Notes: a model not told the origin generated them from the letters alone. A stretch of DNA of 64,000 nucleotides from Apodemus sylvaticus (GCF_947179515.1 NC_067473.1:76482436-76546435); one strand, 5' to 3'; numbered from the stretch's first letter, positions 43,828 through 54,808 are shown. Translations and numbers: made by a program.

Positions 43828-44587
43828 ACAGGTACTCGGGCACCCGCTGTCCCTATCCTAGTTCAGTGTGCTGGCCCCACCCATTTTCCCAGCTGTACTG
43901 CTTGGTGGCTATAGCTGGGCAGCTTCCCCTCTGCCAGCTTTCTCTATGGCTGATATGTGAGCCCCGCCCATTTTTCCCACAAGCCATCTCTCCAGCTCGC
44001 TTTAAAGACTTTGAATTTTAAAAGATATTGGATATTTTAAAAGTATTGAAACTTTTAATATGTAAAGACTGGGACTTTTAAAGTTATTTAGATCTTGGGG
44101 ACGAATAAGAAAGTAAGGGTTGAGGCTTAATAGTGATGCATTTGTGTGTCAAGTTGACAAGGGGTCAATTGTACTGACTGGCTTTGTGTGTCACCTTGAC
44201 ACAGGCTGGAGTTATCACAGAGAAAGGAGCTTCAGTTGGGGAAGTGCCTCCATGAGATCCAACTGGGGGACATTTTCTCAGTTGGTGATAAAGTGGGGAG
44301 GGCCCCTTGGGGGCAGTACCATCTCTGGGCTGTTATTCTTGGGTTCTATAAGAGAGCAGGCTGAGCAAGCCAGGGGAAGCAAGCCAGTAAGGAACATCTC
44401 TCCATGGCCTCTGCATCAGCTCCTGCTTCCTGACCTGCTTGAGTTCCAGTCCTGACTTCCTTTAGTGATGAACAACAATGCAGAACTGTAAGCTGAATAA
44501 ACCCTTTCCTCCCCAGCTTGCTTCTTGGTCATGTTTTTGTGCAGAAAGAGAAACCCCGACTAAGACACTAACATAGTAATAAGGTAA

Positions 44588-44930
44588 TATATATATATAT
44601 TGATATTTGTAATAATAATAATACGATATGTACGTACTTGGTTGAGAGTGTTTATTGATGTTGCAGAGGACTAGAGTTCAATTCCTAGCACACATGTCAG
44701 GTGGCTCACATCTGCTTATAAATTCCAGTTTCAAGAACTCTTAACACTTGTGGCCTCCAAAGACACTTTGTCTCATATACACTTCCTTCTCTCTTTCTTT
44801 CTCCCTCTTACACATCTATCTATCCATCCATCCTGTCATTTATCAACCTATCATCTATCTACCTGCCTATCATCTATTTATCATCTATCTACCTAACATC
44901 TATCTACCTATCTATCTATTTGCCTGTTTA
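44588..44930 (+). repeat. (TA)n, B3-like SINE, then degenerate (TCTA)n
   Basis: (TA)n ~44588–44602; B3-like sense ~44637–44780; tetranucleotide TCTA/TCCA tract ~44815–44930. Confidence 0.75.
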
Positions 44931-45065
44931 TTTGAGATGGATCTTACTATGCACCTCTCACTTTTTACTTTCTCCTTACCTAAGTGTAACCTTCCAGAGA
45001 GAGACCTCGCTTACCTGCACATGGCACGGGCACAGCACTGAAACCATATGAATGAGTGAAGCACG

Positions 45066-45480
45066 TGTGGTGTTTTGAATAAGCTTAGCCCCAGGAGTGG
45101 TACTATTTGGGGGTGTGGCCTTGTTGGAAGAATTGTGTCACTGTGTGGTTGGGTTTTGAGACCCTCCTCTTAGCTACCTAGGAGGTAGATTCAAGTCTTA
45201 ACCTGTTTGTCTTTGGAAAAAGATGTAGAACTCTCAGCTCCTCTAGTGCCATGTCTGCCTGGATGCTTGAACTTTGGACTATCAGCAGGAGTCTTGGAAG
45301 GCCACTCCATCTATTGGCTGCACACGGCTATCCACTGCAACGCACCTGTGCTCTAAAGCAGAGCAGGGTAAGGACTAGCGTCTCGAGCCGAGCACAGCAG
45401 AACAACAGTGCCTCAGAGAAGAAGACATTTCCAGCAGACGCTCACTCAGGCTTTGTAGTATTAGTCACACCACAGCAGGA
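45066..45480 (+). mobile_element. MT-like LTR
   Basis: TGTGGTGTTTTGAATAAGC … GTGTGGCCTTGTTGGAAG … GATGTAGAACTCTCAG in sense order; 3' end diverged. Confidence 0.6.
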
Positions 45481-45574
45481 CTGATTTCAAAAGTCCAGTA
45501 ATTAAAGTTTAGGTTCAAGAGATATTCAATAACACTAAAGTTGTTTTTAACAGATTTTCCTTTGTTTGTTTGAC

Positions 45575-45672
45575 ACAGGGTCTTTCTACATAGCCTTGGC
45601 TATCCTGGAACCCACTATGAGACCAAATTGGCCTGGAGATTAGCTAAACTCAGAGAGATTAGCCTGCCTCTG

Positions 45673-45746
<74 letters not shown>
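45575..45746. repeat. B1-like fragment followed by (CT)n(GT)n
   Basis: Antisense B1-like to ~45672, (CT)n 45674–45713, (GT)n 45713–45745. Confidence 0.85.
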
Positions 45747-45904
45747 GGGGGAGGGGAGATTAAGCCAGGAGCCACCACTCCCTGCTTTTCTTTGTCAGTT
45801 GTAACTAACCAACTTATTATTTTTAGTTTGTAGCAATAGCATCAAATTTGCCATTTCAATTAATGTTTATTTATTTAACAGTATTGACTTATATTTTATT
45901 TTTT

Positions 45905-46199
45905 AAAAAGATTTATTTATTTTATGTATATTAGTAGCTGTACAGATGGTTGTGAGCCATCATGTGGTTTCTGGGGATTGAATTTAGGACTGCTGCTCAC
46001 TACCCGCTTGCTCAGGCCCAAATATTTATGTATTTATTATTATATGTAAGTACACTGTAACTGCCTTCAGACACACCAGAAGAGGGTGTCAGATCTCATT
46101 ACAGATGGTTGTGAGCCACCAGTGGTTACTGGGATTTGAACTCAGAACCTTCAGGAGAGTAGTCAGTGCTCTTACCCACTAAGCCATCTCACCAGCCCC
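45905..46199 (-). mobile_element. Two B2-family SINEs
   Basis: Shortened copy ~45905–46018, then full copy 46024–46199 ending CTAAGCCATCTCACCAGCCC. Confidence 0.88.
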
Positions 46200-46348
46200 A
46201 ATATTAATTTTTAAAATGAGCTGTCTTTAGCTGGACACACCAAAGGGAGAAGTGGGTCAGAGCTCAAGGTCATCCTGTGTTACAGGACTAGCTAGAGTCA
46301 GCCTGGGACACATTAGATAGACCCCTGGTGGTTCAGGCTTTCAATCCT

Positions 46349-46540
46349 TTTTTTTTTTTAAATTTATTTGTTTATTTATTATATGTGAGAACACTGTAGC
46401 TGTCTTCAGATACTCTAGAAGAGAGTGTCAGATCTCATTACGGATGGTTGTGAGCCACCATGTGGTTGCTGGGACTTGAACTCGTGACCTTTGGAAGAGC
46501 AGTCATTGCTCTTAACCACTGAGCCATCTCTCCAGCCCCA
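46349..46540 (-). mobile_element. B2 SINE with perfect 14-bp target duplication
   Basis: AGGCTTTCAATCCT at 46335–46348 and 46541–46554. Confidence 0.96.
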
Positions 46541-46584
46541 AGGCTTTCAATCCTAAAGCCCTCAGAAGAATAAATAAATAAACT

Positions 46585-46972
46585 GGGCAGTGGTTGCATG
46601 CAACTTTAATCCCAGCACTTGGGAGGCAGAGGCAGGCTGAGCTCAGCCTGGTCTACAGAGTGAGTTCCAGGACAGCCAGTCCTACACAACAAAATCCTGT
46701 CTTGAAAACTAACAAATACTCAAAAAGGATAAATACACATTTTAATTTTGATAATTCGGTGCTTTCTTGAAGAGGCGGCGTCTTTCTCCCAACCCCCCCC
46801 TAAAGTTTGAAGGGATGAGGCTTTTGATTATTTTAAGATAAGGTCTCACTATGTTAGCCTTGGCTGGCCTAGAGTTCACTATGTAGACCAGGCTGGCCTC
46901 AAACTCACAAATCTGCCTGCCTGTGTCTCCCCAGTGGTAGGATCAAAGTCTGTACCACCATACCAGGCCAGT
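46585..46972. mobile_element. B1 SINE (plus) and B1-like (minus)
   Basis: Sense B1 ~46585–46710 and antisense diverged copy ~46838–46972. Confidence 0.8.
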
Positions 46973-46984
46973 TTTCATTTTTTG

Positions 46985-47865
46985 CTGCCTTGTGCTGTTG
47001 AGGCCTAGGTAGAAGGTTAAAGCCTAGGTAATGCTACCTATGTAGCCTGCCATTTTGTGCTGTTAACTAATAGTATAAGGAAACTTTTCTCATATGTTGT
47101 TTCTGGTATGGCTAGGAAACTTTCTCATGCCCAGATTGATTATATATTCTGTATATAATCCTGTATCATTACATAATCTGTATGTAATTATGTTCTGTGC
47201 TCTTGAAAACCAATCACAACAGATGTCAGTCAGAACTGCTTTGAATAGTTAGCCACAATAAACTTGGACCCAAACCAATCACTAGGCAGCAGCACTTCCT
47301 GCATCTGTGTATAAGATTTTTTGGTTTTTGTTTTTATAACCTGCCCCTGGGGTGGACTTCAACACAAGAGAAACACCTGCACCAATATAAGAAGTTATTT
47401 GAAATAAGATTTCCATTTTGAGTAGGGAGTCAAGTAAAGTTTTGGTTTGCTTGGTCTGGGAACTGACATCCTACTTGGCAGAAAGAGACTCATACATGGG
47501 TAACTGACATCCTGGTTGGCAAGTTAAGACATGAATGCTAGACAAGGCAAGTCTCCTGTCACAGCTGAATACCCCAACCAATGAATGCAGGATAAATGTA
47601 CAACAAAGACGTGTTCCTAAGGAAGACCCCTATCCCTAAATCCTGATTAGTAAATTAACTTGGCACATATATTTGTGGCTCTCAGGCTTAAAAGCCCTAT
47701 AAGATCTTGACTCAAGATTGCAGTTAGCTCCCAAATCTGGTCTGCAGCCCTGATTGATCAGTTTCGGAGTGAACACTCAATAAACTATTCCTATCTGAGG
47801 AGATTGGTGTTCTCATGGTTTGTAAGTTAACTCCTGGACCTCCATATTGGATCTTGCAATTTTTT
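46985..47865 (+). mobile_element. ERV LTR-like block
   Basis: Two CAATAAAC signals (near 47258 and 47778) and a TATA-like CCCTATAAGATC (near 47695) suggest one or two retroviral LTRs in sense orientation. Boundaries and family are not resolved. Confidence 0.5.
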
Positions 47866-47997
47866 TTTTCAGAGGCAGAATAAACACCCAGTTTGAGGCA
47901 GAATGGATATAGCCTTTTGTCATGTATTTAATGCATTTAGCTAAGAGATGTTAGAAATACAGGATAAGGATAAAGTTATACTAACAGTTATAATGAG

Positions 47998-48355
47998 CTG
48001 AGTATCATGGCACATTGCTATAATGAAGCATTTGGGAGGCTGAGTCTGCAGGACACCTTTAAGTTGAAGGCCAGTCAGGAATACTTAGTGAGTTCAAGGT
48101 CAGCCTGGGCTACTTTTGAGACCTTGTCACAAAAATCAGAACAATAGAGCTAGGGCAGTAACTCAGCTGGTAAAGTGTTTGTCTTGCAAACATGAGGCCT
48201 GAGCTGCCTCCTACAGCCCACATAGATAAAAGGTTTGCCCTGTGGCATACACTTGTCATACCAGTACGGGGAAGATAGATGGATCCCTGGAGCTTACTGG
48301 CCAGACAGCTTGACCTACTTGCTAAGTTCTAGAGCACTGAGAGACACTGCTTCAA
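47998..48355 (+). mobile_element. Diverged B1/ID-like fragments
   Basis: B1-like ~47998–48130, ID-like ~48140–48225, B1-like ~48230–48355. Confidence 0.45.
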
Positions 48356-48394
48356 AAAAGAAAAAAAGTAAATGGATTTTGAGGAATGACACCT

Positions 48395-48695
48395 GTGGTG
48401 GCTATCTTGGCTGTCAACCTTACATCTAGAACCCAACCAGCTTGCACGCTATTGAGGGATTTTTTTTTCCTTTTTCTTTTTTTTTTTTTTTTTTTGGAGT
48501 GAACACCCACATTAAATCTGGGCCATACCTTCTGGTGGCAGCCCCGCATAAAAGGCCACAGAAGAAGGGAGATTTTGCTGTTTTGACTACTTGTCCTCAC
48601 TCTTGCTGGCCAGCTCATCTGTCCTGCTGCTGAGACTGCTCATTGCCAGTGTAAGAACTGCTTTGAGATTCCGACATAAATTGAAGACCAGCTGC
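48395..48695. mobile_element. ERVL-type LTR-like fragment
   Basis: GTGGCTATCTTGGCTGTCAA … CTGGTGGCAGCCCCGC … GAAGACCAGCTG is an abundant rodent LTR-like motif order. Family unassigned. Confidence 0.4.
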
Positions 48696-48697
48696 AA

Positions 48698-49196
48698 TGG
48701 TGGTTTGGATGAGAATTGTCCCCACTGGCTCATGTCTTTGAGTATTTGGTTCCCAACTGCTGGATTGTTTAGGAAGGATTAAGAGGTATGGCCTTGTTGG
48801 AGAAGACCTGTCACTGTGATGTATGTTACTGTGTGTGGCCTAGAACTTGATAAGCATGGGTCTTTAAAGGAGAATGGCCCCCTTAGGCTTACATATTTGA
48901 ATTCTTGGTCCCCAGTGGGTGGAATTGTTTGGGAAGGATTATTAGAAGGTGTGGCATTTTGGGAGGAGTTGTGTCACTGGGAGTGGGCTTTGAGGTGTCA
49001 AAGGCTGACAACATTCCTAATTAGCTCTCTCTGTGGATTGAGGTGAGCTCCAGTTACTGGTCCTGCAGCATGTTCACCTGCCTTCTGCCACTCTCCCCAT
49101 TATGATGGTGTGAGACTGGAGCTCAATAAACTCATAGTCTATAAGTTGCTTTGGTCACTGTGTCTTATCCCAGTGACAGAAAAGTCACTAAGACAG
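48698..49196 (+). mobile_element. Two MT-like LTR copies in tandem
   Basis: 5' partial copy ~48698–48818, then a fuller copy ~48869–49196 with CAATAAACTC and a GTCACTAAGACA end. Confidence 0.65.
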
Positions 49197-49199
49197 TAG

Positions 49200-50340
49200 T
49201 TAGCTCCTAATACAACCAAGCTAGCTTCGAATGTGCTGTGATCCTTCTGCCTCTATCTCCTGAACGCTGAGATTACACAAGTGTGCCAGTCATTACCTTG
49301 CCATGCTCTAAATCCATAAAATGTTGTAAATCTTAAGTGCCATTGTCAAACATTAGGCAGAGTAGTGCACGCCTTTAATCCCAGCACTTGGGAGGCAGAG
49401 GCAGGCAGATCTCTGTGAGTTTGAAACCATCCTGGTCTAAATAGAGTTCCAGGACAGCTAGAGATATATATAAGACCCTGTCTTAAATAAAAACAAAGAA
49501 TAAACAAAAACAAAACATAACAAATTCTATTGTCCTCCAATACTGTATACTAACATATTGTAGCTTAAAATCATCTATTAAATCGAACACTTAAAGTATA
49601 AAGCAAATGACTATTCCATTAGGGTGAATTTTTGTAGACATTACTTGAATACTTGAACATAGGTTTGAAATGTGCCCAGATTGCTTAAAACTATACATTA
49701 ACACGACAGGCTTGAACTGCATAAATATCACATATTCAATTCTCAATCTCCAGGGATAAATGCTCTCATAGTAAAGTTTTTGTACTTTTCCTTAAGAGCA
49801 TTTTTATGGTGATTTTATCAGCAAACTGCTTATTTAAACATATACTTTTATGTCTGTGCGTTCACAAAGGTCAGAGGAAGGAAGGCATCAGATCCCCTGG
49901 AGCAGTTGTCCACATAGGTGCTATGATAAAATAATTACGTCCTCTGAGAGGAACAGCAAGTGCTCTTAATCACTGAGCCCTCTCTTTCCAGCCCCAATCA
50001 GGCTGTCTTTTTTTATCTATTTTCATTTCCTTTTTTCCTTTATGGTTTTTTTTTTTTTTCTTTTGAGACAGGGTTTCTCCATGTAGCCCTGGCTGTCCTG
50101 GAACTCACTCTGTAGACCAGGCTGGCCTCGAACTTAGAAATCTGCCTGCCTCTGCCTCCCAAGTGCTGGGATCAAAGGTGTACGCCACCAACTCCTGGTT
50201 CCTTTATGGTTTTGGAGACAGGGTCTCTCTAACCCTAGGTGTCCTGGAATCTAGTATATAGACCAGACTGGCCTTGAACTCACAGAAATGGGCCTGTCTC
50301 TGTCTCTTGAGTGCTGGGATCATAGGTGTGCACACCAGGC
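49200..50340. other. Intergenic with B1 and B2-family SINEs
   Basis: B1 plus ~49356–49490, B2-family minus ~49850–49996, B1 minus ~50063–50201, B1-like minus ~50206–50338. 49500–49850 is unrecognised AT-rich sequence. Confidence 0.75.
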
Positions 50341-50524
50341 TAGGCCTAGTTTTTCTTAACTACAACAGAGTGCAGACTTTACCAGTTTTCACTGATGCTA
50401 TAACAAAAATATCACAGTCTTTAAAAGGTGGCTGTAATAGTTCCTTGAATTCAGATTGCAAATTATGATTCTTAACCCAGAAAAATGATGTAGTTGCCAT
50501 ACTGTTGCTGAATTAGACCAAAAC

Positions 50525-50884
50525 GAACTTTTATTACTTTTAAGATTTGTTTATTTTATGTGTATGGGTATTTTTTTAAAGATTTATTTATTCATTTATT
50601 TTATGTATATGAGTACACTGTAACTGTACTGATAGTTGTGAGCCATCATGTGTTTGCTGGGAATTTTGACCTCTCGCTCTGGTCGACACTGCACACTTCA
50701 GCCTAAAGATTTATTTATTTATTATAGGTAAGTACACTATAGCTGTCTTCAGACACCCTAGAAGAAGGCATCAGATCTCATTATGGATGGGTGTGAGCCA
50801 CCATGTAACCACGGCTGGGATTTGAACTCAGGACCTTTGGAAGAACAGTTAGTGCGCTGAACTGCTAAGCCATCTTTCCAGCCA
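50525..50884 (-). mobile_element. Two B2-family SINEs
   Basis: Diverged copy ~50525–50700 and fuller copy 50706–50884 ending AAGCCATCTTTCCAGCC. Confidence 0.82.
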
Positions 50885-51052
50885 CAATAAGTACTCTTAT
50901 TAATTAAGTATGGCAATGTAAGTTTGTGATTCTAGTACTTAGCGTAGGGAGGCATATGGGTGGTGAGTTCAAGGCCAGGCTGGGCTACTCAAAGAGATTG
51001 TATGTCAAGGAGGAAAAAATAAAACAACAAATAAAACCTCAGTGTAGTGGTG

Positions 51053-51344
51053 TGTCTTAGTGTCTATTACTGTAAAAAAACATCCTGACCAAGGCAACTC
51101 TTATAAGGAAAACATTTAATTAGCGCTGGCTTACAGGTTCAGAGGAGCCAAGAATTCTATATCTTGGTCAGAAGGCAGCCAGGAGGAGGGTCTCATTTCA
51201 CACTGGGTGGAGCTTGAGCATGGAAGCCTTCAAAGCCCGCCTACACAGCGACCACTTCCCCCAACAAGGCCACACCTCCTCCAGTAAGGCCACACCTCCT
51301 AATAGTACCACTTCCCATGGGCCAAGTGTACTCAAACTACCACA
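51053..51344 (-). mobile_element. MT-like solo LTR with perfect 5-bp target duplication
   Basis: 292 bp, TGTCTTAG … CTACCACA. TGGTG occurs at 51048–51052 and 51345–51349. There is an internal deletion relative to the 28194 copy and a 20-bp internal duplication (AAGGCCACACCTCCT twice). Confidence 0.85.
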
Positions 51345-52000
51345 TGGTGTGAACTTGAACTTTTAGCATTTAGAATCACAGGCAAGTGCCACTGTATCTG
51401 ATTAATTGTAGCTTCTTTCTTCTTTGAATTGTTTTTTTCTCTCTGGCCCATGGCTCTAACAGTAGACACTGGCAAGGTTGCTTGTGGCTCTGCCCAGCGC
51501 TATGAGGTCAGGTTCTGAAGTGTTGGGAAGATCATCTGTACTTGTAATCCCAGTACTTGGCACACAGAAAGAGTGATTGCAGTGTGCGGTCCTGGCCGGC
51601 CTTGCCTGCATGAGCTCCAGCAAACACTAAAGTCTGAAGTCACGTGCTGGGTAGGCAGGGCTTAGCAGGCACTCTGAATCTTAGCTATGTGGTGTTTTGT
51701 TTTCCAGAAAATGAATTTCACTCACTCAAACAAAGATTTGAAGGTAAACAAAAACAAAACTCAAAAACAACCGATAGTTGCATGTATTATAGTTTGGGTG
51801 CAATTTTAGGTCATTAAATAGCAAAGATTCAGGACTCAGAGATACGAACAAGTCCAAGATAAGACATTGCATTTTGCTAAGTTTTGTTCAGGACATCAGT
51901 GTAGCTATGGAATACAGGCATGGACTTTTCTAGGAGGATCCTGGATGGTCCCAGATTCAAAGAATTCACTCAAATCGCTGAGTTTTTCTTTTTTTTTTGT
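51345..52000. other. Intergenic, mostly unique, upstream of Snx10
   Basis: No gene. A weak B1-like stretch lies near 51530. Confidence 0.4.
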
Positions 52001-52002
52001 CC

Positions 52003-52188
52003 TTAGATTTATTTACTTTGTTTTGTGAGTGTTTTCGCTGCTTGTATGTATATGCACCACGTGGGTGCCAGGGCAGCAGAGGGCGGTGATCTGGAGTTAA
52101 AGGCAGTTGTGAGCTGTGGTATGGGTGCTGGATGCCAGGTCCTTCGCAAGGGCAAAAAGTGCTCTTAACACTGAGCCATCTATCTTCC
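52003..52188 (-). mobile_element. B3-like SINE upstream of the Snx10 promoter
   Basis: Antisense B2-family body, TTAACACTGAGCCATCTATC at its end. It carries a CTCF-like motif. Confidence 0.75.
52073..52087 (+). promoter_or_regulatory. CTCF-like motif in a SINE
   Basis: GCAGCAGAGGGCGGT differs from the CTCF core CCASYAGRKGGCRSY only at the first base. It lies about 0.5 kb upstream of the CpG-island promoter. Confidence 0.4.
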
Positions 52189-52489
52189 CAGTCTGCACCA
52201 TGAGGTTTCCCATGCACACAGGTGAGTACGATCCAGCCCAAATGATCTTTAGGAACCGGGCATATCTTTGTCAGACCCTCATAGCTTTCTCCTCACCGTT
52301 CATGAAAATACATTTTTTAAAAAAGTTACGGAGATTTTAAAAACATTGTTATAGCAAACAGTCACATGCCCTCCCTCCATCGAGATCCTGCTGTTAGCAT
52401 CTAGTCATGCTTGTCTGTTACTGACCTCCCTCATCTTGATTCCTCATGGCTGGATAGGGAGAAAGACCCGCTAACTAGGTGGCCTTCCC

Positions 52490-52790
52490 CACGTTCCGGT
52501 AGGAGGCTGGCAGTGGCGGGTGGGGGTGGGGGGCGGCGGCGGGCGCGCAGGGCGGGGCGGGGCGCTGCGTGCGCTGGACGCGGGGCTGCGCTCCTCGCGT
52601 GCGCTCCTGGGCGCTCGCCGCCGCCACCGCCACCGCGCCTTGAGTCAGCAAACTCCGCCGTGCTCCGGGCCGGGCGTCCAGGACCGCGCGCGTGAGTAAG
52701 CTGAGCCTTGGGGAGCGAGCCGGGTGGCGGATAGCGGGCGCCGCGCCTGCCCGGGCACCTGCTCAGCCGGGCTGGGGACGCCGGAGACTC
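52490..52790 (+). promoter_or_regulatory. Snx10: CpG-island promoter, probably Snx10
   Basis: Abrupt CpG-rich, TATA-less stretch. It contains a G-run tract (52518–52563), overlapping GC boxes (GGGCGGGGCGGGGC, 52550–52563) and TGAGTCAGCA (52641–52650), an AP-1/MAF-type site. Identification as Snx10 rests on gene order and distance from Cbx3, not on protein sequence. Confidence 0.75.
52565..52691 (+). other. Snx10: Snx10 noncoding exon 1 (candidate)
   Basis: The 3' edge is a strong donor, GTGAGTAAG at 52692. The 5' edge is estimated downstream of the GC boxes. It contains no credible start codon, in keeping with Snx10 beginning translation in a later exon. Snx10 is a PX-domain sorting nexin acting at endosomes with the V-ATPase; human mutations cause osteopetrosis. 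None of its coding sequence (MFPEQQKEE…) is in the window. Confidence 0.65.
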
Positions 52791-53577
52791 TGGCGTGAAT
52801 AGGTTCTTCCCCCCCACCCCCGCGGCCCCCACTTCTTTCTGAATACAAGGCCAGGCACCTTTGAGTTTAGAGGCTGGGAGGGTTTTTGGTTTTGGCTTTT
52901 TTTTTTTCTTTTTTTTTTTTTTTCCTTCATGGGATTGTGGGATTGATGGAAAAGGCCGAGGAGGAAACCCACGCTGATGATCGGTTTGCTGAGATAGGGA
53001 AGCAACAGCCTGTTTATCGGATCTGGGCAGATCACACTTTGCTAAAATTACAAGGATTGTTAAGGGGATGGTCACGGGATGGCTGCTTCCGCAAAGCACA
53101 GGCGCGTGGAGAGCGATGGATTGATTAGGAATTGAGAACACTGATCTCAATTTACGTGATCTCCATCAACCCTTTTAGTTTGCGACAAGGGAAAACCAAG
53201 GTCTGAAAGGGTGGAGCAGCATACACCCGGTGGGAGGGGTGTATGAAAATCCCTCTGGGAATGGGCTTGTGGGAGTGGCCGGAAGGGGGCTGGGGACATT
53301 AGGGCCGGCTGGGGACATTAGGGGACTCCTTCAACCCTTGGCCAATCCCTGGGGGGCTCTTCTTGGGGGAGGAGAAGAAGGAGTAGGTTAAGTGTTCTGT
53401 AACAGTTCCTCAAGTGAGATTGAGGAGTCTGCATGGCTTCGATTGGTTCCTTTCCCTAAAGCAAGGATACAGCCAAACAGTCTTTCGGGTCTTAGTTCCG
53501 TGCCTTCCTCCCTTCTGATCCTGATCATATTATTAGCATATTATTTTACCACTGAGCTGCACAGCCTCCGTTTATTT

Positions 53578-53733
53578 TTTTATTTTATATAGCTGTCTTC
53601 AGACACAACAGAAGAGGGCATCACACCCCATTAAGATGGTTGTGAGCCACCATGTGGTTGCTGGGATTTGAACTCAGAACCTCTGGAAGAGCAGTCAGTG
53701 TTCTTAACCGCTGGGCCATCTCTCCAGCCAGCC
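53578..53733 (-). mobile_element. B2 SINE
   Basis: Antisense, ends CTGGGCCATCTCTCCAGCC; lacks the poly-A-proximal part. Confidence 0.92.
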
Positions 53734-54562
53734 CGTTTGTTTTTAAAGGAGTGGTAGAGTTGAGATTGACTGACATACTGTTTGGAATAGCGATATAAAT
53801 GTAGATATATTTAGAAGTGACTTATGTGGAGATGTTCAAGACCTCTTTAGCAGCTTCGTCTAGTTAACCAGACCATCCATCCCGGGTTTTGTCAGCGCAT
53901 TCATAGTTACAGAAACGGGTCTGACTGGCACTCCCCTCTGGGATGTGTGCCCGTGGTGGTGGTGGTGGGGTGGGGTTGCAGCCTTTTGGTCTGCATGCTT
54001 CTCTCTCCACTGCTCTGGACCGTGTTACCCACTTCCTCTACTTCACTTCTGGGAAGACCTTCCGAGATTGGCATCTTGAAATAAGTGCCCTCATTCTTCC
54101 TGTGTTAGAGTTTCCTTTATCACACAGCCCTCGGCTACTCTAAAGCATTCTTGCCCCCTCCCCTCTTTCAGCCTAGGCAAGGCACTACTTTCATTTTGAG
54201 TTAAACCAGTGGGGAACTAGTTTCTTTTTCCTCTTTTGGTATCAGAGCTGGGATGTCACAGCTACTGGAGAACTGCAGAGAACTGCCTGAGAATAGGATC
54301 CAGCCTATAAAAGCAGGGCCTTGGCTGAAGTAATGGTGGCTGAGTCCCCTAGACTTTAGGGCGGTTATCACCAAAGGACTTTTTATTTATTTTTTATTTT
54401 TTTATTCTTTTAGTAATGCAATAGGTATGAGTTAACATGCAAGTTCTCTGTGCCGTGTTCCAGCTAGAAGCTATGCAGGAAGGACTATGCGTTAGCCACA
54501 ACTTCTGGTTTCAGATCCTTCTGAGGTGAAATCTTGGTGCCCTTGTTGCTTCTTAAGTTATT

Positions 54563-54790
54563 GCTAGCAGGTCAGGTCGGGCATGATGGTGCCTATCTGT
54601 AATCTGGACACTTGGGAGGTGGCAGCAAGAGGATCAGGGGTTTGAGGCCATCCTTATGAGTCTTTGTCTCAAAATGACTAAACAGTGTTCTGGAACTCAA
54701 GATGTGGATTAGGCTGACCTTGAACTAAGAGATCTCCAGCCTCTGCCTCCCAAGGGCTGAGATTAAAGGTGTTACCAAGACAGGCCTGAA
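54563..54790. mobile_element. Diverged B1-like fragments
   Basis: Sense ~54563–54680 and antisense ~54690–54790. Confidence 0.55.
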
Positions 54791-54808
54791 ACCAGCCCGG
54801 AGACACGA

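Larger units (their letters stand above)
42569..43981 (+). mobile_element. ERV LTR element, TGTGGG … CCCACA, with duplicated TATA modules
   Basis: 1413 bp including a later B2. Perfect 6-bp inverted ends; flanks AGCTAC and AGCCAT fit a diverged 6-bp target duplication. Two promoter-like modules are present: one with CACTTTAAAAGGAGGCTTCT (near 42840) and one with CACTATAAAAGGGGCTACTT (near 43040), each after a CAGCCAGGTA/TAGCCAGGTA stretch. Pyrimidine-rich tracts, (TC)n at ~43176–43204 and ~43773–43826, and TAAACTCTATTCTATACC follow. Family not named. Confidence 0.7.
42402..43998 (-). mobile_element. B2 SINE split by an ERV LTR element
   Basis: The antisense B2 body runs 42402–42568. Its last bases (AGCCATCTCTCCAGC) reappear at 43982–43996 after a 1.4-kb insertion. 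The B2 carries a ~20-bp target duplication AGACTTTGAATTT(T)TAAAAGA at 42381–42401 and 44006–44025, which proves both halves are one element. Confidence 0.88.
40677..44567 (+). mobile_element. MaLR-type provirus with both LTRs and nested insertions
   Basis: 5' LTR 40677–41065 and 3' LTR 44170–44567 are similar copies (TGTACTG… to …AAGACA), each with a TATA-like CTATAAG and an AATAAA. A primer-binding site TGGTACCAGC (41069–41078) follows the 5' LTR and fits tRNA-Leu, the ERVL/MaLR primer. Flanking CTAAT (40672–40676) and CTAAC (44568–44572) are consistent with a mutated 5-bp target duplication. The internal region has no open gag/pol-like frame, as expected for non-autonomous MaLR. It has been invaded by a B2, a B1, a second B2, and an ERV LTR element inside that B2. 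Confidence 0.82.

Noticed and set aside
40677..44567. Coding capacity in the MaLR provirus
   Set aside because: No long open frame; internal region is interrupted by four later elements and MaLRs are normally non-coding.
52431..53150. 239-codon minus-strand ORF across the Snx10 island
   Set aside because: Its C-terminal part is the antisense of the GC-rich promoter (Gly/Arg/Pro runs) and it reads through a poly-T tract as polylysine; no recognisable protein.
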